Shown here one piece after another: positions 24,943-32,729 of a stretch of DNA of 32,729 nucleotides (its first letter is position 1; each line of letters opens with the position of its first letter). The stretch comes from Saprospiraceae bacterium (GTDB lineage: Bacteria; Bacteroidota; Bacteroidia; Chitinophagales; Saprospiraceae). The stretch is taken from NCBI GenBank assembly GCA_020630735.1, contig JAHDIP010000038.1, positions 1 through 32,729 of the forward strand, written 5' to 3'. The position numbers and the translations under genes are program-made. Below the pieces are notes generated by a model. That model saw only the letters and a program-made list of their open reading frames with translations, had not been told where the DNA came from and made no database searches.

Positions 24943-25686
24943 ATGTTTAAACTAGAAGGACAAGTAGCGATTATCACAGGTGGAGCCAGAGGCATTGGCG
25001 AAGGAATTTGTAAAGTGTTTTGCAATGCTGGAGCAACAGTAGTAATGTGGGATATTTTAGAAAGTGGTCAAGAAACCGCAAACAAAATTGCAGCAACAGG
25101 TGGAAAAATTTCTTTTCAAAAAGTAGACATCACCGATAGAGCTTCTGTGCAAACAGCCGTAGAAAATGTCGTAAAAGATCACGGAAAAATTGATATACTC
25201 ATCAATAATGCAGGAGTCATTCGAGACCGTTCGTTTATGAAAATGACAGAGCAAGAATGGGATACGGTCATTAACGTAAACTTAAATAGTTTGTTTGTTA
25301 CGACTAAAGCCGTACTTCCTTTTATGAAAGAAGCAGGCTATGGCAGAATTATTTCAGCCTCTTCGATTAACGCTATGGCAGGAGCTTTTGGTCAAACAAA
25401 TTATAGCGCAACCAAAGCAGCCATTCAAGGGTTTACCCGCTCCCTTTGTCGAGAAGTTGGTCGATACGGAATCACCGTAAATTGTGTAGCCCCAGGTTTT
25501 ATCCAATCTGAAATGACCGACTCTATGCCAGATGAAGTAATCGCAGCAGGTATCAAAATGATTCCAGTAGGGCGAATAGGAACAGCCGAAGATATGGGAT
25601 ATTCTTATCTCTTCCTAGCCTCCAAAGAAGCTGGCTTCGTCAACGGAATTACCTTACATGCAAATGGTGGTGCTTATCCTATATGA
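24943..25686 (+). CDS. Short-chain dehydrogenase/reductase (FabG/PhaB-like)
   Basis: The 247-residue classical SDR has the cofactor motif TGGARGIG (12-19), NNAG (88-91) and the catalytic Ser141, Tyr154, Lys158 (SASSINAM, then YSATK). No Asp at the end of beta-2 is obvious (VVMWDILE contains D37), so NAD preference is possible. Role: reversible oxidation of a beta-hydroxyacyl-CoA, or of a secondary alcohol in the pathway. I start at ATG 24943: the frame is open to 24898 but that overlaps the previous gene. It is 19 bp after the SMP-30-like gene and is followed by a palindrome. Confidence 0.9.
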   Translation: MFKLEGQVAIITGGARGIGEGICKVFCNAGATVVMWDILESGQETANKIAATGGKISFQKVDITDRASVQTAVENVVKDHGKIDILINNAGVIRDRSFMKMTEQEWDTVINVNLNSLFVTTKAVLPFMKEAGYGRIISASSINAMAGAFGQTNYSATKAAIQGFTRSLCREVGRYGITVNCVAPGFIQSEMTDSMPDEVIAAGIKMIPVGRIGTAEDMGYSYLFLASKEAGFVNGITLHANGGAYPI

Positions 25687-25693
25687 CGAAGGG

Positions 25694-25771
25694 AATAAAA
25701 ATGAAAGTGAAAATTAACATGAAAAATTGTGTTTAAAGCACATTTTTATTTTCACTTAAATTTTCATTTTC
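25694..25771. repeat. A/T-rich palindrome in the SDR-MaoC gap
   Basis: The left arm (25694-25731, AAAATGAAAGTGAAAATTAA..GAAAAATTGTG) and the right arm (25739-25771, CACATTTTTATTTTCACTT..TTTTCATTTTC) pair with a few bulges around a 7-base loop. It occupies most of the 114-bp gap. It could act as an attenuator or RNA-stabilising hairpin between the proximal and distal parts of the operon. Confidence 0.5.
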
Positions 25772-25800
25772 AAAGAGTGTTTTAAACCTAAAAAAACAAA

Positions 25801-26292
25801 ATGGAAGAACAACATAGAACAACAGAAGTATACGGAACTAAATTCAAACACCTCGCCGATATGAAAGAATGGGTAGGCAAAGAATTAGGCCTAACTGCTT
25901 GGCAAAATATCACCCAAGAAAATATAGACCTCTTCGGCAAGCTTACAGGTGATGAACAATGGATACATGTTGATCCAGAAAAATCAAAAACATATTCGCC
26001 TTACAAAACCACTGTAGCACACGGCTTTATGGTGCTATCTTATGCTTCCAAATTCACCTACGAATGTTACCAGGTTGATGATGTAGTAATGGGCGTAAAT
26101 TATGGTTTGGACAGGGTACGTTTTCCAAATGCAACACCAGTAGGTGCAAATATACGAGGCCGTATTTCTTTGATGACTTTTGAAGAAATTCCAAGAGGAG
26201 CCAAATTTAAAGTACATGTAGTTTTTGAAATAGAAGGACAAGAAAAACCAGCTTGTGTAGCAGAATTTATCGGACAAGCATATACTGGATAA
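25801..26292 (+). CDS. MaoC-like acyl-CoA hydratase (hotdog fold)
   Basis: The 163-residue single-hotdog protein has the MaoC segment ITQENIDLFGKLTGDEQWIH with the Asp/His active-site pair (TGDEQWIHVD), then TVAHGFMVLS on the hydratase helix and a long antiparallel sheet with GVNYGLDRVRF. Such proteins add or remove water across the alpha/beta carbons of CoA or ACP thioesters, often with (R) stereochemistry. Length is normal for the short family. It sits 18 bp upstream of the 4-hydroxybutyryl-CoA-dehydratase-like gene, consistent with a role after or before dehydration in the same route. Confidence 0.9.
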   Translation: MEEQHRTTEVYGTKFKHLADMKEWVGKELGLTAWQNITQENIDLFGKLTGDEQWIHVDPEKSKTYSPYKTTVAHGFMVLSYASKFTYECYQVDDVVMGVNYGLDRVRFPNATPVGANIRGRISLMTFEEIPRGAKFKVHVVFEIEGQEKPACVAEFIGQAYTG

Positions 26293-26310
26293 TTACAAAA
26301 GACTTAAAAT

Positions 26311-27843
26311 ATGGCAACGATAGAAATGAGCAGTACGACCAAAATTAATACAGGAGAAGAATACATCAATTCGCTCAAAGGTCGAGATTTAAAGATCTAT
26401 CTATTTGGCGAAAAAGTAGAAGACCCAACCGAGCATCCAATGATTCGACCTTCTATAAATGCCGTAGCAAAAACCTATGATCTTGCAGTCATGGCGCCTG
26501 AATTAGCCTCTGTCATTTCTCCATTTACAGGCGAACGAGTAAGTCGTTTTTTACATGTTTGTACCAATGTTAGCGACCTTGTTTTACAAAACAAAATGCA
26601 ACGAAAATTGGGACAACTAACAGGAACGTGTTTTCAACGTTGTGTCGGAATGGATGCCTTCAATTCTCTTTATTCAGTCACCTTTGAAATGGACGAAAAA
26701 AATGGAACAAACTACCACAAACGCATGAAAGCATTTTTGACAAAAATGCACCAAGGAAATTTAGTTGTAGGAGGAGCGATGACAGATGTAAAAGGCGATC
26801 GAAGTCTAGCTCCACATCAACAAGAGGATCAAGATATGTTTGTTCATATCACCAAACGAACAGATGAAGGGGTTTACATAAGTGGAGCAAAAGCGCATCA
26901 AACAGGTTGTATCAATTCGCATTGGATGGTCGTAATGCCGACGATGCGATTAAAAGAAGCAGATAAAAATTTCGCAATTATAGGCGCAGTGTCTGTAGAT
27001 TCCAAAGGAATTACTTATATTTATGGTCGACAATCTTGTGATACCCGAAGTATGGAAGGCGGAGTTATAGATGTTGGTAATGCGACATACGGAGGACAAG
27101 AAGCTATGGTAATCTTTGACAATGTATTCATCCCTAACGAATACATTTTTATGGACGGCGAATTCGATTTTGCAGCCCTACTAGTGGAGCGATTTACGAC
27201 CTATCATCGTCGGAGTTATGTTTGTAAAAGTGGAGTAGGAGATGTGTTAATTGGTGCTGCGGCATCAATTGCAGATATGAACGGCATCCCTAAAGCGTCG
27301 CATATAAAAGATAAGTTGGTCGAAATGACACACTTAAATGAAACGATTTATGGGACAGGAATAGCCTCATCTTATCAAGGCTATCCAACAAAATCTGGTG
27401 CCTATATTTGTGATGAAATGCTTGCCAATGTTTGCAAACATCATGTAACAAAAATGCCTTACGAAATAGGTAGACTAGCGCAAGATTTAGCTGGTGGTTT
27501 AGTGGCAACGTTACCTTCCGAGCAAGATTTAAATCATCCTGAAATAGGAGCATTATTGCAAAAATATTTGAGAGGAAAAGCAGACGTAAATACGGAAGAC
27601 CGCATGCGTATTTTGCGCCTCATCGAAAATATGACACTAGGTCGAAATGCAGTTGGTTATTTGACCGAAAGTATGCACGGTGCAGGATCACCTCAAGCCC
27701 AACGCATTCAAATAGGTCGCAGTATGCAATTAGAGTACAAAAAACGCCTAGCAAAAATAATTGCAGGCATTGAGATAGAAACAGATAAAGATATAGTCAT
27801 CGAAGAACTAAGTGGCTATTTTGCAAGAGTATTTAAAATTTAA
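26311..27843 (+). CDS. 4-hydroxybutyryl-CoA dehydratase-like [4Fe-4S]/FAD enzyme
   Basis: This 510-residue protein belongs to the 4-hydroxyphenylacetate hydroxylase/AbfD superfamily, but it has the features that mark the dehydratase. Ligands of the cluster in Clostridium aminobutyricum (Cys99, Cys103, His292, Cys299) map to C107, C111, H299 and C305. CFQRC keeps the Gln between the first two Cys. E264 matches Glu257, and Y303 and K306 flank C305 as in the known site (YHRRSYVCK). ESMHGAG at 453-459 carries the Glu455 equivalent. One residue is missing between His and Cys (H-x5-C rather than H-x6-C). HpaB-type monooxygenases lack these Cys, so a radical-type dehydration of a gamma-hydroxyacyl-CoA to an enoyl-CoA is the best call. 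Only 4 bp separate it from the next gene's ATG. Confidence 0.87.
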   Translation: MATIEMSSTTKINTGEEYINSLKGRDLKIYLFGEKVEDPTEHPMIRPSINAVAKTYDLAVMAPELASVISPFTGERVSRFLHVCTNVSDLVLQNKMQRKLGQLTGTCFQRCVGMDAFNSLYSVTFEMDEKNGTNYHKRMKAFLTKMHQGNLVVGGAMTDVKGDRSLAPHQQEDQDMFVHITKRTDEGVYISGAKAHQTGCINSHWMVVMPTMRLKEADKNFAIIGAVSVDSKGITYIYGRQSCDTRSMEGGVIDVGNATYGGQEAMVIFDNVFIPNEYIFMDGEFDFAALLVERFTTYHRRSYVCKSGVGDVLIGAAASIADMNGIPKASHIKDKLVEMTHLNETIYGTGIASSYQGYPTKSGAYICDEMLANVCKHHVTKMPYEIGRLAQDLAGGLVATLPSEQDLNHPEIGALLQKYLRGKADVNTEDRMRILRLIENMTLGRNAVGYLTESMHGAGSPQAQRIQIGRSMQLEYKKRLAKIIAGIEIETDKDIVIEELSGYFARVFKI

Positions 27844-27847
27844 AGAA

Positions 27848-29047
27848 ATGGGAAATATAGAAACAAAAACAAATTTAGACGTTTTCCGAAAAGAGGTGCG
27901 AGCTTGGTTGGAAGAAAACTGTCCTGAGAGTATGCGTAAGCCTGTCAAAAGCCCTGACGATGTATACTGGGGAGGGCGAAAGGGAGACTTTGATTCCGAT
28001 GACCAAAAGGTTTGGTATGAACGAATGTTAGCTAAAAAATGGATCGTACCTTATTGGGAAGAAAAATATGGTGGCGGTGGATTAAACAGCCAAGAGACAA
28101 AGATCATTACTGAAGAAATGATGCGATTGTCTTGTCGTAAACCCTTATTTAGTTTTGGTATTTCCATGTTAGGACCCGCCTTACTTAAGTTTGCCTCCGA
28201 TGAACAAAAAATGCGTTTCCTTCCAGAAATTGTACAAGCAAAAATTCGTTGGTGCCAAGGCTATAGCGAACCAGGTGCAGGTTCAGATTTAGCAGGTCTG
28301 CAAACCAAAGCAGAAGATAAAGGCGATCACTATCTCGTTAATGGGCAAAAAGTATGGACGTCATATGCCGACAAATCCGATTGGATTTTTTGCTTAGTAC
28401 GTACCGATTTTGATGTGCCAAAACATAACGGAATTAGTTTTCTTTTGATCGACATGGCATCAGAAGGTGTTAGTACTCGACCTATAAAATTGATTAGTGG
28501 GAAGTCGCCTTTTTGCGAAACTTTTTTGGATAATGTAAAAGTTCCTAAAGAAAATCTTATAGGCGAATTAGGGCAAGGTTGGACGATTGCAAAATACTTA
28601 CTTACACACGAACGCCAAATGATCGGTGGTATTGGAGAGACTCGAAAACCAAGGCCACTTTCAGCAGTTGCAATAAAAGGTGTCGGCTTGACTCACGGTA
28701 TTTTATCCGATTCATCTTTACGAGCGGATGTCGCCAAGTTTGAAATGGATGAAGCTATTTTTGATATGACGATTGAGCGAGCAATTGATGAGGCAAAGGC
28801 TGGAAATAATTCTGGTGCTTTATCTTCTTTCTTCAAATATTATGGAACAGAGTTGAATAAGCAACGCTATGAGTTGATGTTAGCATTAAATGGTTATAAA
28901 GGATTAGCCTGGGAAGGGGAAAGTTCTAATAACGGTGAATTAGCTCGTGCTTTTTGTCGAACCAAAGGAAACTCCATAGAGGGAGGAACTTCAGAGATTC
29001 AACTCAATATTATTTCAAAAAGAATTTTAGGACTACCGTCCAAATAG
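27848..29047 (+). CDS. Acyl-CoA dehydrogenase, probable alpha-type subunit
   Basis: The 399-residue protein carries the acyl-CoA dehydrogenase folds: helical start (VFRKEVRAWLEEN), YSEPGAGSDLAGLQTK, the VNGQKVWTSYADKSDW strand and the C-terminal SIEGGTSEIQLNIISKRILG. The Glu in IEGGTSE is in the usual catalytic position. It resembles members of alpha/beta heterotetramers (FadE17/28-like) in steroid-ring and side-chain catabolism; the partner is probably the gene at 29405. I start at ATG 27848, 4 bp after the dehydratase stop; an upstream GTG (27812) lies inside that gene. Confidence 0.9.
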   Translation: MGNIETKTNLDVFRKEVRAWLEENCPESMRKPVKSPDDVYWGGRKGDFDSDDQKVWYERMLAKKWIVPYWEEKYGGGGLNSQETKIITEEMMRLSCRKPLFSFGISMLGPALLKFASDEQKMRFLPEIVQAKIRWCQGYSEPGAGSDLAGLQTKAEDKGDHYLVNGQKVWTSYADKSDWIFCLVRTDFDVPKHNGISFLLIDMASEGVSTRPIKLISGKSPFCETFLDNVKVPKENLIGELGQGWTIAKYLLTHERQMIGGIGETRKPRPLSAVAIKGVGLTHGILSDSSLRADVAKFEMDEAIFDMTIERAIDEAKAGNNSGALSSFFKYYGTELNKQRYELMLALNGYKGLAWEGESSNNGELARAFCRTKGNSIEGGTSEIQLNIISKRILGLPSK

Positions 29048-29104
29048 TAGAAGTTACGCAATGCGATTTGAAAAAATTAAAAAATCGGCATTAGAAAATT
29101 AACG

Positions 29105-29245
29105 TTAAGAAAATAAGAAGAGATAGAGCATAGGCTTTTTCCTGAAGTGGATCACTAAACGAAGTAGCCAAGTACAAAAGTAAAAGAACCAAAAGTGAGA
29201 AACGACTTGGGAAAAGCGAGTAAGAGCCTTCTTATTTTTAGTTAA
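29105..29245. repeat. Inverted-repeat element between the two acyl-CoA dehydrogenase genes
   Basis: TTAAGAAAATAAGAAG (29105-29120) is matched in inverse by CTTCTTATTTTTAGTTAA (29228-29245), and similarity continues inward (GCATAGGCTTTTTCCTG against CTTGGGAAAAGCGAG). The 357-bp gap 29048-29404 has no convincing gene. The paired ends and lack of coding sequence suggest a small insertion element that split the ACAD pair. Confidence 0.45.
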
Positions 29246-29272
29246 ATTTCGTTAGCCGAGAGCTTTCTTTTG

Positions 29273-29303
29273 TTACTTTTCTTTTGCGGAAAAAGAAAAG
29301 TAA
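29273..29303. repeat. 13-bp perfect hairpin
   Basis: TTACTTTTCTTTT (29273-29285) pairs with AAAAGAAAAGTAA (29291-29303) around a 5-base loop GCGGA. It is in the same intergenic region, 102 bp before the beta-type dehydrogenase start, and may act on transcript stability or termination. Confidence 0.55.
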
Positions 29304-29404
29304 GAAGCCAAGAGTAAGTACTCAATTTTAGATGTCATCTTATAGCTAAGTAAAAGGTACGTTTTTGGCGTAACGACATTAACTAAGAAAAAAATAAAAT
29401 CATC

Positions 29405-30529
29405 ATGGCATTAGTAATAACAGAAGAGCAGCAAATGCTCAAAACATCAGCAAAAGAATTATTAAAAGAAAAAGGTCCAGTTGCTCAACTTCGAAAACTG
29501 AGAGACGAAAAAAATCCTATAGGTTTTGATGAAAATTTATGGAAGGAAATGGTTGAAATGGGCTGGGCAGGGCTCACCATTCCCGAAGCATATGGTGGGC
29601 TTGATTTTGGCTACACAGGTCTTGGGCAAGTACTAGAAGAAACAGGTCGCACCTTGACTGCCTCACCGCTAAACGCAACAGTTTTGCTTTGTGCAACTGC
29701 GATCAATCTAGGTGGCAATGTCCTACAAAAAGAACGACTTCTTTCGGCAATAGCAGAAGGTCAACTACTCCTAGCTTTTGCAAATGACGAAGGTGCGCAT
29801 CATAATCCTAATCATGTAGAGACAACCGTAACAACAAATGAAAATGGTACTGTCTTGAATGGAACTAAAACCTTTGTACTAGATGGTCATGTTGCAGATC
29901 AATTTGTTGTCGTAGCAAAATCAAAAGGCGAGGTCGGTTTATTTATGGTAGATGCTAATGCTAAAGGTATAAGTAGAGAACGCATTATTATGATGGATAG
30001 CCGAAACGTAGCTATTGTGAATTTTGATAATGTACTTTTAGATGAAGATGCAGCATTAGATAGTTTTGAAAAAGGCGGCTCGGCACTACTAGAAAAAACA
30101 TTAGACATTGCAAGAATAGGATTAGCAGCAGAAATGCTTGGTGGCATTCAAGAATCATTCGAACGAACATTAGCTTATATAAAAGAACGTCAGCAATTTG
30201 GTATTGTGATAGGTGTCTTCCAAGCCTTGCAACATCGAATGGCTGAATTATACTGCGAAATAGAACTCTGTAAGTCTATCGTCATTAAAGCTTTAAAAGC
30301 TATAGATGAAGATAGCTCAGATTTACCCAGACTAGCAAGTTTGGCAAAAGCGAAATTAGGAGAAACATACAAGTTGGCAAGTAACGAAGGCATTCAATTA
30401 TTTGGAGGAATTGGAATGACCGATGATGAAGAAATTGGTTTTTTTCTAAAGCGAGCTAGAGTAGTTCAGCAGACTTTAGGAGACACTAATTTTCATTTAG
30501 ATCGTTTAGCAAAAATGAAAAATTATTAG
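29405..30529 (+). CDS. Acyl-CoA dehydrogenase, probable beta-type subunit
   Basis: The 374-residue protein begins MALVITEEQQMLKTSAKELL and has the weaker, FadE-like core (VLNGTKTFVLDGHVADQFVV, then LLDEDAALDSF). C-terminal SNEGIQLFGGIGMTDDEEIG and RVVQQTLGDTNFH are typical of the non-catalytic partners in heterotetrameric dehydrogenases. The usual catalytic Glu positions are not clearly present: there is no EGTSE and LGDTNFH stands there. It probably pairs with the alpha-type product encoded just upstream. The pairing is inferred from family resemblance and order; the 357-bp gap is larger than elsewhere in the run. Confidence 0.85.
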   Translation: MALVITEEQQMLKTSAKELLKEKGPVAQLRKLRDEKNPIGFDENLWKEMVEMGWAGLTIPEAYGGLDFGYTGLGQVLEETGRTLTASPLNATVLLCATAINLGGNVLQKERLLSAIAEGQLLLAFANDEGAHHNPNHVETTVTTNENGTVLNGTKTFVLDGHVADQFVVVAKSKGEVGLFMVDANAKGISRERIIMMDSRNVAIVNFDNVLLDEDAALDSFEKGGSALLEKTLDIARIGLAAEMLGGIQESFERTLAYIKERQQFGIVIGVFQALQHRMAELYCEIELCKSIVIKALKAIDEDSSDLPRLASLAKAKLGETYKLASNEGIQLFGGIGMTDDEEIGFFLKRARVVQQTLGDTNFHLDRLAKMKNY

Positions 30530-30704
30530 AGTATGTTTAAAATTTATTTTAGGATGACAATCAAGAATTTATAGTTCTGGCAACCTAAACAATAACGACT
30601 TTAGCGGGCTAAAGGAGTTCTTTTTTAGGAAGTCAGCCTACCTGCCAGCAAAGGCAGGGTTTATAAAGAATAGGTTTTCAGATAATAGAAATTTAAACAA
30701 GCTC
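30529..30704. repeat. MITE-like element starting at the stop codon
   Basis: GAGTATGTTTAAAATTTATT at 30529 is mirrored in inverse by AGATAATAGAAATTTAAACA ending AAGCTC at 30704, forming imperfect ~22-bp ends on a 176-bp element. It contains two small hairpins: CTTTAG-CGGG-CTAAAG (about 30599-30614) and CCTGCC-AGCAAA-GGCAGG (30641-30658). It begins on the last base of the TAG stop of the dehydrogenase gene. No ORF. Confidence 0.6.
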
Positions 30705-30915
30705 TTAGACGATTAGTTTCATACCTCTAGTGAGTATAAGAGTAAGTTATTCATTAAGATGACTTACTTTGTTTCAAAAAAAATTAAAATGATCCCATTT
30801 AGAAGCTGATGATACATTGTGTAACAGCAAATGTTTCGTTTTGATTTTTATTTACATTTTGATTTTGATTGGTACTTTGTTGTCTGTTACTTTTATTAAT
30901 AAAAACCAAAAAATT
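30705..30915 (+). other. Intergenic leader region of the TonB receptor gene
   Basis: No gene is supported in these 211 bp. A short inverted pair AGTAAGT (30741-30747) and ACTTACT (30762-30768) could form a hairpin with an AT-rich loop. The last ~80 bp are a run of TTTTGATT-like repeats. I could not place a convincing TAnnTTTG box. Confidence 0.4.
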
Positions 30916-32729
30916 ATGAAAAATCAAACAATCTACAAATTGCTTTCATTCAGTTTTTTATTATTATTTAGTTTGTCTACTTATGCACAAAATACTTTTT
31001 CTGGAGTATTGTTAGAAGATGGTACGAACGATCCAATAATAGGTGCAAACGTCATACTAAAGAACACTTCTATTGGTACCGTTACAGATTTGGATGGTAG
31101 TTTTACCCTTTCTACTGATCAGGAATATCCTTTTGATATAGAGATTTCATATTTGGGATACGAAACCCAAACGATTACTGTAACAAGTGGTGGAAGTTTA
31201 GGAAATATTACAATTAAAGAATCTGCAAATATTTTGGAAGAGGTTGTGATCTCTGCTTCTCGTAGAAGAGAAAAAGCAACAACTGCTCCTGCTTCTGTTT
31301 CAGTATTAGGAAAAAAGCAATTAGAAACCTCTCCCCATACCGATGCTACACGTAATTTGCTAAGTGTTCCAGGTGTTCAGATTCAGCAACAATCTGCAAG
31401 TCGATCTAATATCGAAATGAGAGGAAGCTCTTCTGTATTCGATACCAGAGTTTTACCTTTAAAGGATTACAGAAGTTTGGTTGCTCCAGGAGTAAATACG
31501 TATGATGGTGGTCTAGCAGGTTCAGGACTTGATATTGAGAAAATTGAAGTGGTAAGAGGAGCAGGGTCTGCATTATATGGACCTGGTGTTGCTACGGGTG
31601 TCGTCCATTTTATTTCCAAAAGCCCAATAGAGTATCCTGGTACTGCTGTCGAACTTTCTGGAGGTGAATTGAGTACTTTTGGTGCAGCAGTAAGACATGC
31701 TGGTAGAACAAAGTCTAAAAAGTTTGGTTACAAAGTAAACTTTAGACACTTACAAGGTAATGAATTTACTTTAGACCCAAATGATCCAGATGATGCATTA
31801 CAAATAGCAAAATTTAAAAGAGCAGTTTACAAACCTGTAATTACAGATGAAGGGTTTGTCGATACTTCTCAGCCAGGTACCCTTTTATTATCAGAGGAAG
31901 ATTTAGATCCTGATGGAGATGGCAATATGATGAGAAACGATTTCTTATCGACATTGGGTGAAGTGACTTTTGAGTTTAGACCGCAAGATGATTTGAATAT
32001 AACACTTCATGGCGGTATTATGAGAGGAGAAGGCGTTTTTTATAATGATCAAGGAGAGGGGTTATCTCAAACAACAGAATTTTGGACACAAGCAAGAGTA
32101 CAAAAAGGTGGTTTCTTTGCACAAGCTTATTATGTAGATAATAATGGCGGTACAGATGAAAAGCCAATTTTCTTATACCAAACTGGAAATGCTTCGCCAT
32201 CTGCACGAAAACTTTTTGAAGGTCAATTACAATATAATTTTGATGTACCTAAATTTTTAAACGCTGAAATTACAGTAGGGACAGATTTTAAGAATACCGT
32301 TTTAGAATCTGAAAATCTAGTTTATGGAAGATACGAAGACGACGATGATTATAACATTTATGGTGGCTATGCACAGGGTAAGTTTAAGCTGATTCCGAAA
32401 TTAGATTTAGTGCTTGCTGCAAGATATGATCAATTTAGTTTTTTAGATGAAGGAGCCTTTTCTCCAAGAGTAGCCTTAGTCTTTAAAGCAGATCCTAAGC
32501 ATACTATAAGAGCCTCTTATAATCAAGCAACAATTCCACCTTCTGCCTTAAACATGTTTATTGATTTTCCAGTAAATGTTCCTGCTCCAGGGATATTAGA
32601 TTTTTGGTTGTTAAACCAAAAAGATATTCAGACGTTTTCAGATGATCCCGTAATAGATGTAAGTATTCCAGGAGCGCCTGACTTACCTTTTGGCACGCCC
32701 GGTATGCCACTTGCTATTCCTTATGGTGG
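30916..32729 (+). CDS. TonB-dependent outer-membrane receptor (3' end missing)
   Basis: The first 604 codons are visible and remain open at the window edge. It starts with a signal peptide (MKNQTIYKLLSFSF, cleavage about after TYA), then a carboxypeptidase-regulatory-like domain (about 27-103; GANVILKNTSIGTVTDLDGS, ISYLGYETQTI) and a plug domain (about 117-238; SVPGVQIQQQS and IEVVRGAGSALYGPGVATGV). Beta-barrel strands of the SusC/CirA-like type follow. The protein takes up a large or scarce ligand across the outer membrane with TonB energy. The ligand is unknown; its position next to the catabolic region makes a hydrophobic substrate possible but does not prove it. An ATG at 30916 precedes the signal peptide directly. 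Confidence 0.93.
   Translation, partial: MKNQTIYKLLSFSFLLLFSLSTYAQNTFSGVLLEDGTNDPIIGANVILKNTSIGTVTDLDGSFTLSTDQEYPFDIEISYLGYETQTITVTSGGSLGNITIKESANILEEVVISASRRREKATTAPASVSVLGKKQLETSPHTDATRNLLSVPGVQIQQQSASRSNIEMRGSSSVFDTRVLPLKDYRSLVAPGVNTYDGGLAGSGLDIEKIEVVRGAGSALYGPGVATGVVHFISKSPIEYPGTAVELSGGELSTFGAAVRHAGRTKSKKFGYKVNFRHLQGNEFTLDPNDPDDALQIAKFKRAVYKPVITDEGFVDTSQPGTLLLSEEDLDPDGDGNMMRNDFLSTLGEVTFEFRPQDDLNITLHGGIMRGEGVFYNDQGEGLSQTTEFWTQARVQKGGFFAQAYYVDNNGGTDEKPIFLYQTGNASPSARKLFEGQLQYNFDVPKFLNAEITVGTDFKNTVLESENLVYGRYEDDDDYNIYGGYAQGKFKLIPKLDLVLAARYDQFSFLDEGAFSPRVALVFKADPKHTIRASYNQATIPPSALNMFIDFPVNVPAPGILDFWLLNQKDIQTFSDDPVIDVSIPGAPDLPFGTPGMPLAIPYG

Overview
The window is AT-rich bacterial chromosome from a member of the Bacteroidota. 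The first gene ends in a type IX secretion (Por) sorting domain, the last is a TonB-dependent receptor with an N-terminal carboxypeptidase-regulatory-like domain, and the few promoter-like sites resemble the Bacteroidota -7 TAnnTTTG box. The mixture of genes would suit a marine or gliding Saprospiria-type organism, but that level is inference. No tRNA, rRNA, CRISPR array, transposase or integrase is visible.

Layout. 1-1092 is the 3' part of a secreted Cys-rich repeat/FN3 protein. 1366-9617 is mostly housekeeping: cystathionine beta-synthase, a LysM/RlpA-like envelope protein, kdsB, a Zn-ribbon Nudix hydrolase, cytidine deaminase, a saccharopine-dehydrogenase-family enzyme, a flippase-like membrane protein and a metallo-beta-lactamase-fold protein. 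A GC-rich, highly structured stretch (4493-4617) after kdsB may be an RNA. 9653-12295 on the minus strand is an orphan 880-residue STAND-type ATPase. Its N-terminus looks like an effector-associated domain (EAD11-like), the architecture of bacterial conflict/immunity switches.

12644-30529 is a catabolic region. A minus-strand pair (enoyl-CoA hydratase family, nitronate monooxygenase) lies divergent to a GPH-type sugar/cation symporter, which runs convergent with a TetR regulator. The regulator is divergent from a Baeyer-Villiger-type flavin monooxygenase, and a perfect TATTCAA-N10-TTGAATA palindrome sits on the presumed promoter between them. A long plus-strand run follows: acyl-CoA ligase, alpha/beta hydrolase, an 796-residue fusion of two acyl-CoA dehydrogenases, a membrane-anchored SMP-30/strictosidine-synthase-like protein, SDR, MaoC hydratase, a 4-hydroxybutyryl-CoA-dehydratase-like [4Fe-4S]/flavin enzyme, and two more acyl-CoA dehydrogenases that look like an alpha/beta pair. 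Gaps from 18743 to 24943 are only 9-19 bp. Read together, these genes suggest oxidation of a ketone to an ester or lactone, hydrolysis to a hydroxy acid, CoA activation, removal of a gamma-hydroxyl by the AbfD-like enzyme, and beta-oxidation. The substrate is unknown. The window ends inside a TonB-dependent receptor (30916 onward).

A second theme is the intergenic DNA. It is crowded with 80-180 bp imperfect palindromes. Three of them (4628-4730, 12539-12644, 18391-18474) are copies of one family sharing the core GGTTTTCGGATTGCCAAAC. The others (1163-1331, 7254-7375, 12442-12531, 18549-18712, 25694-25771, 29105-29245, 30529-30704) are single in this window. They behave like MITE/REP-type dispersed elements, and some lie inside the catabolic operon.
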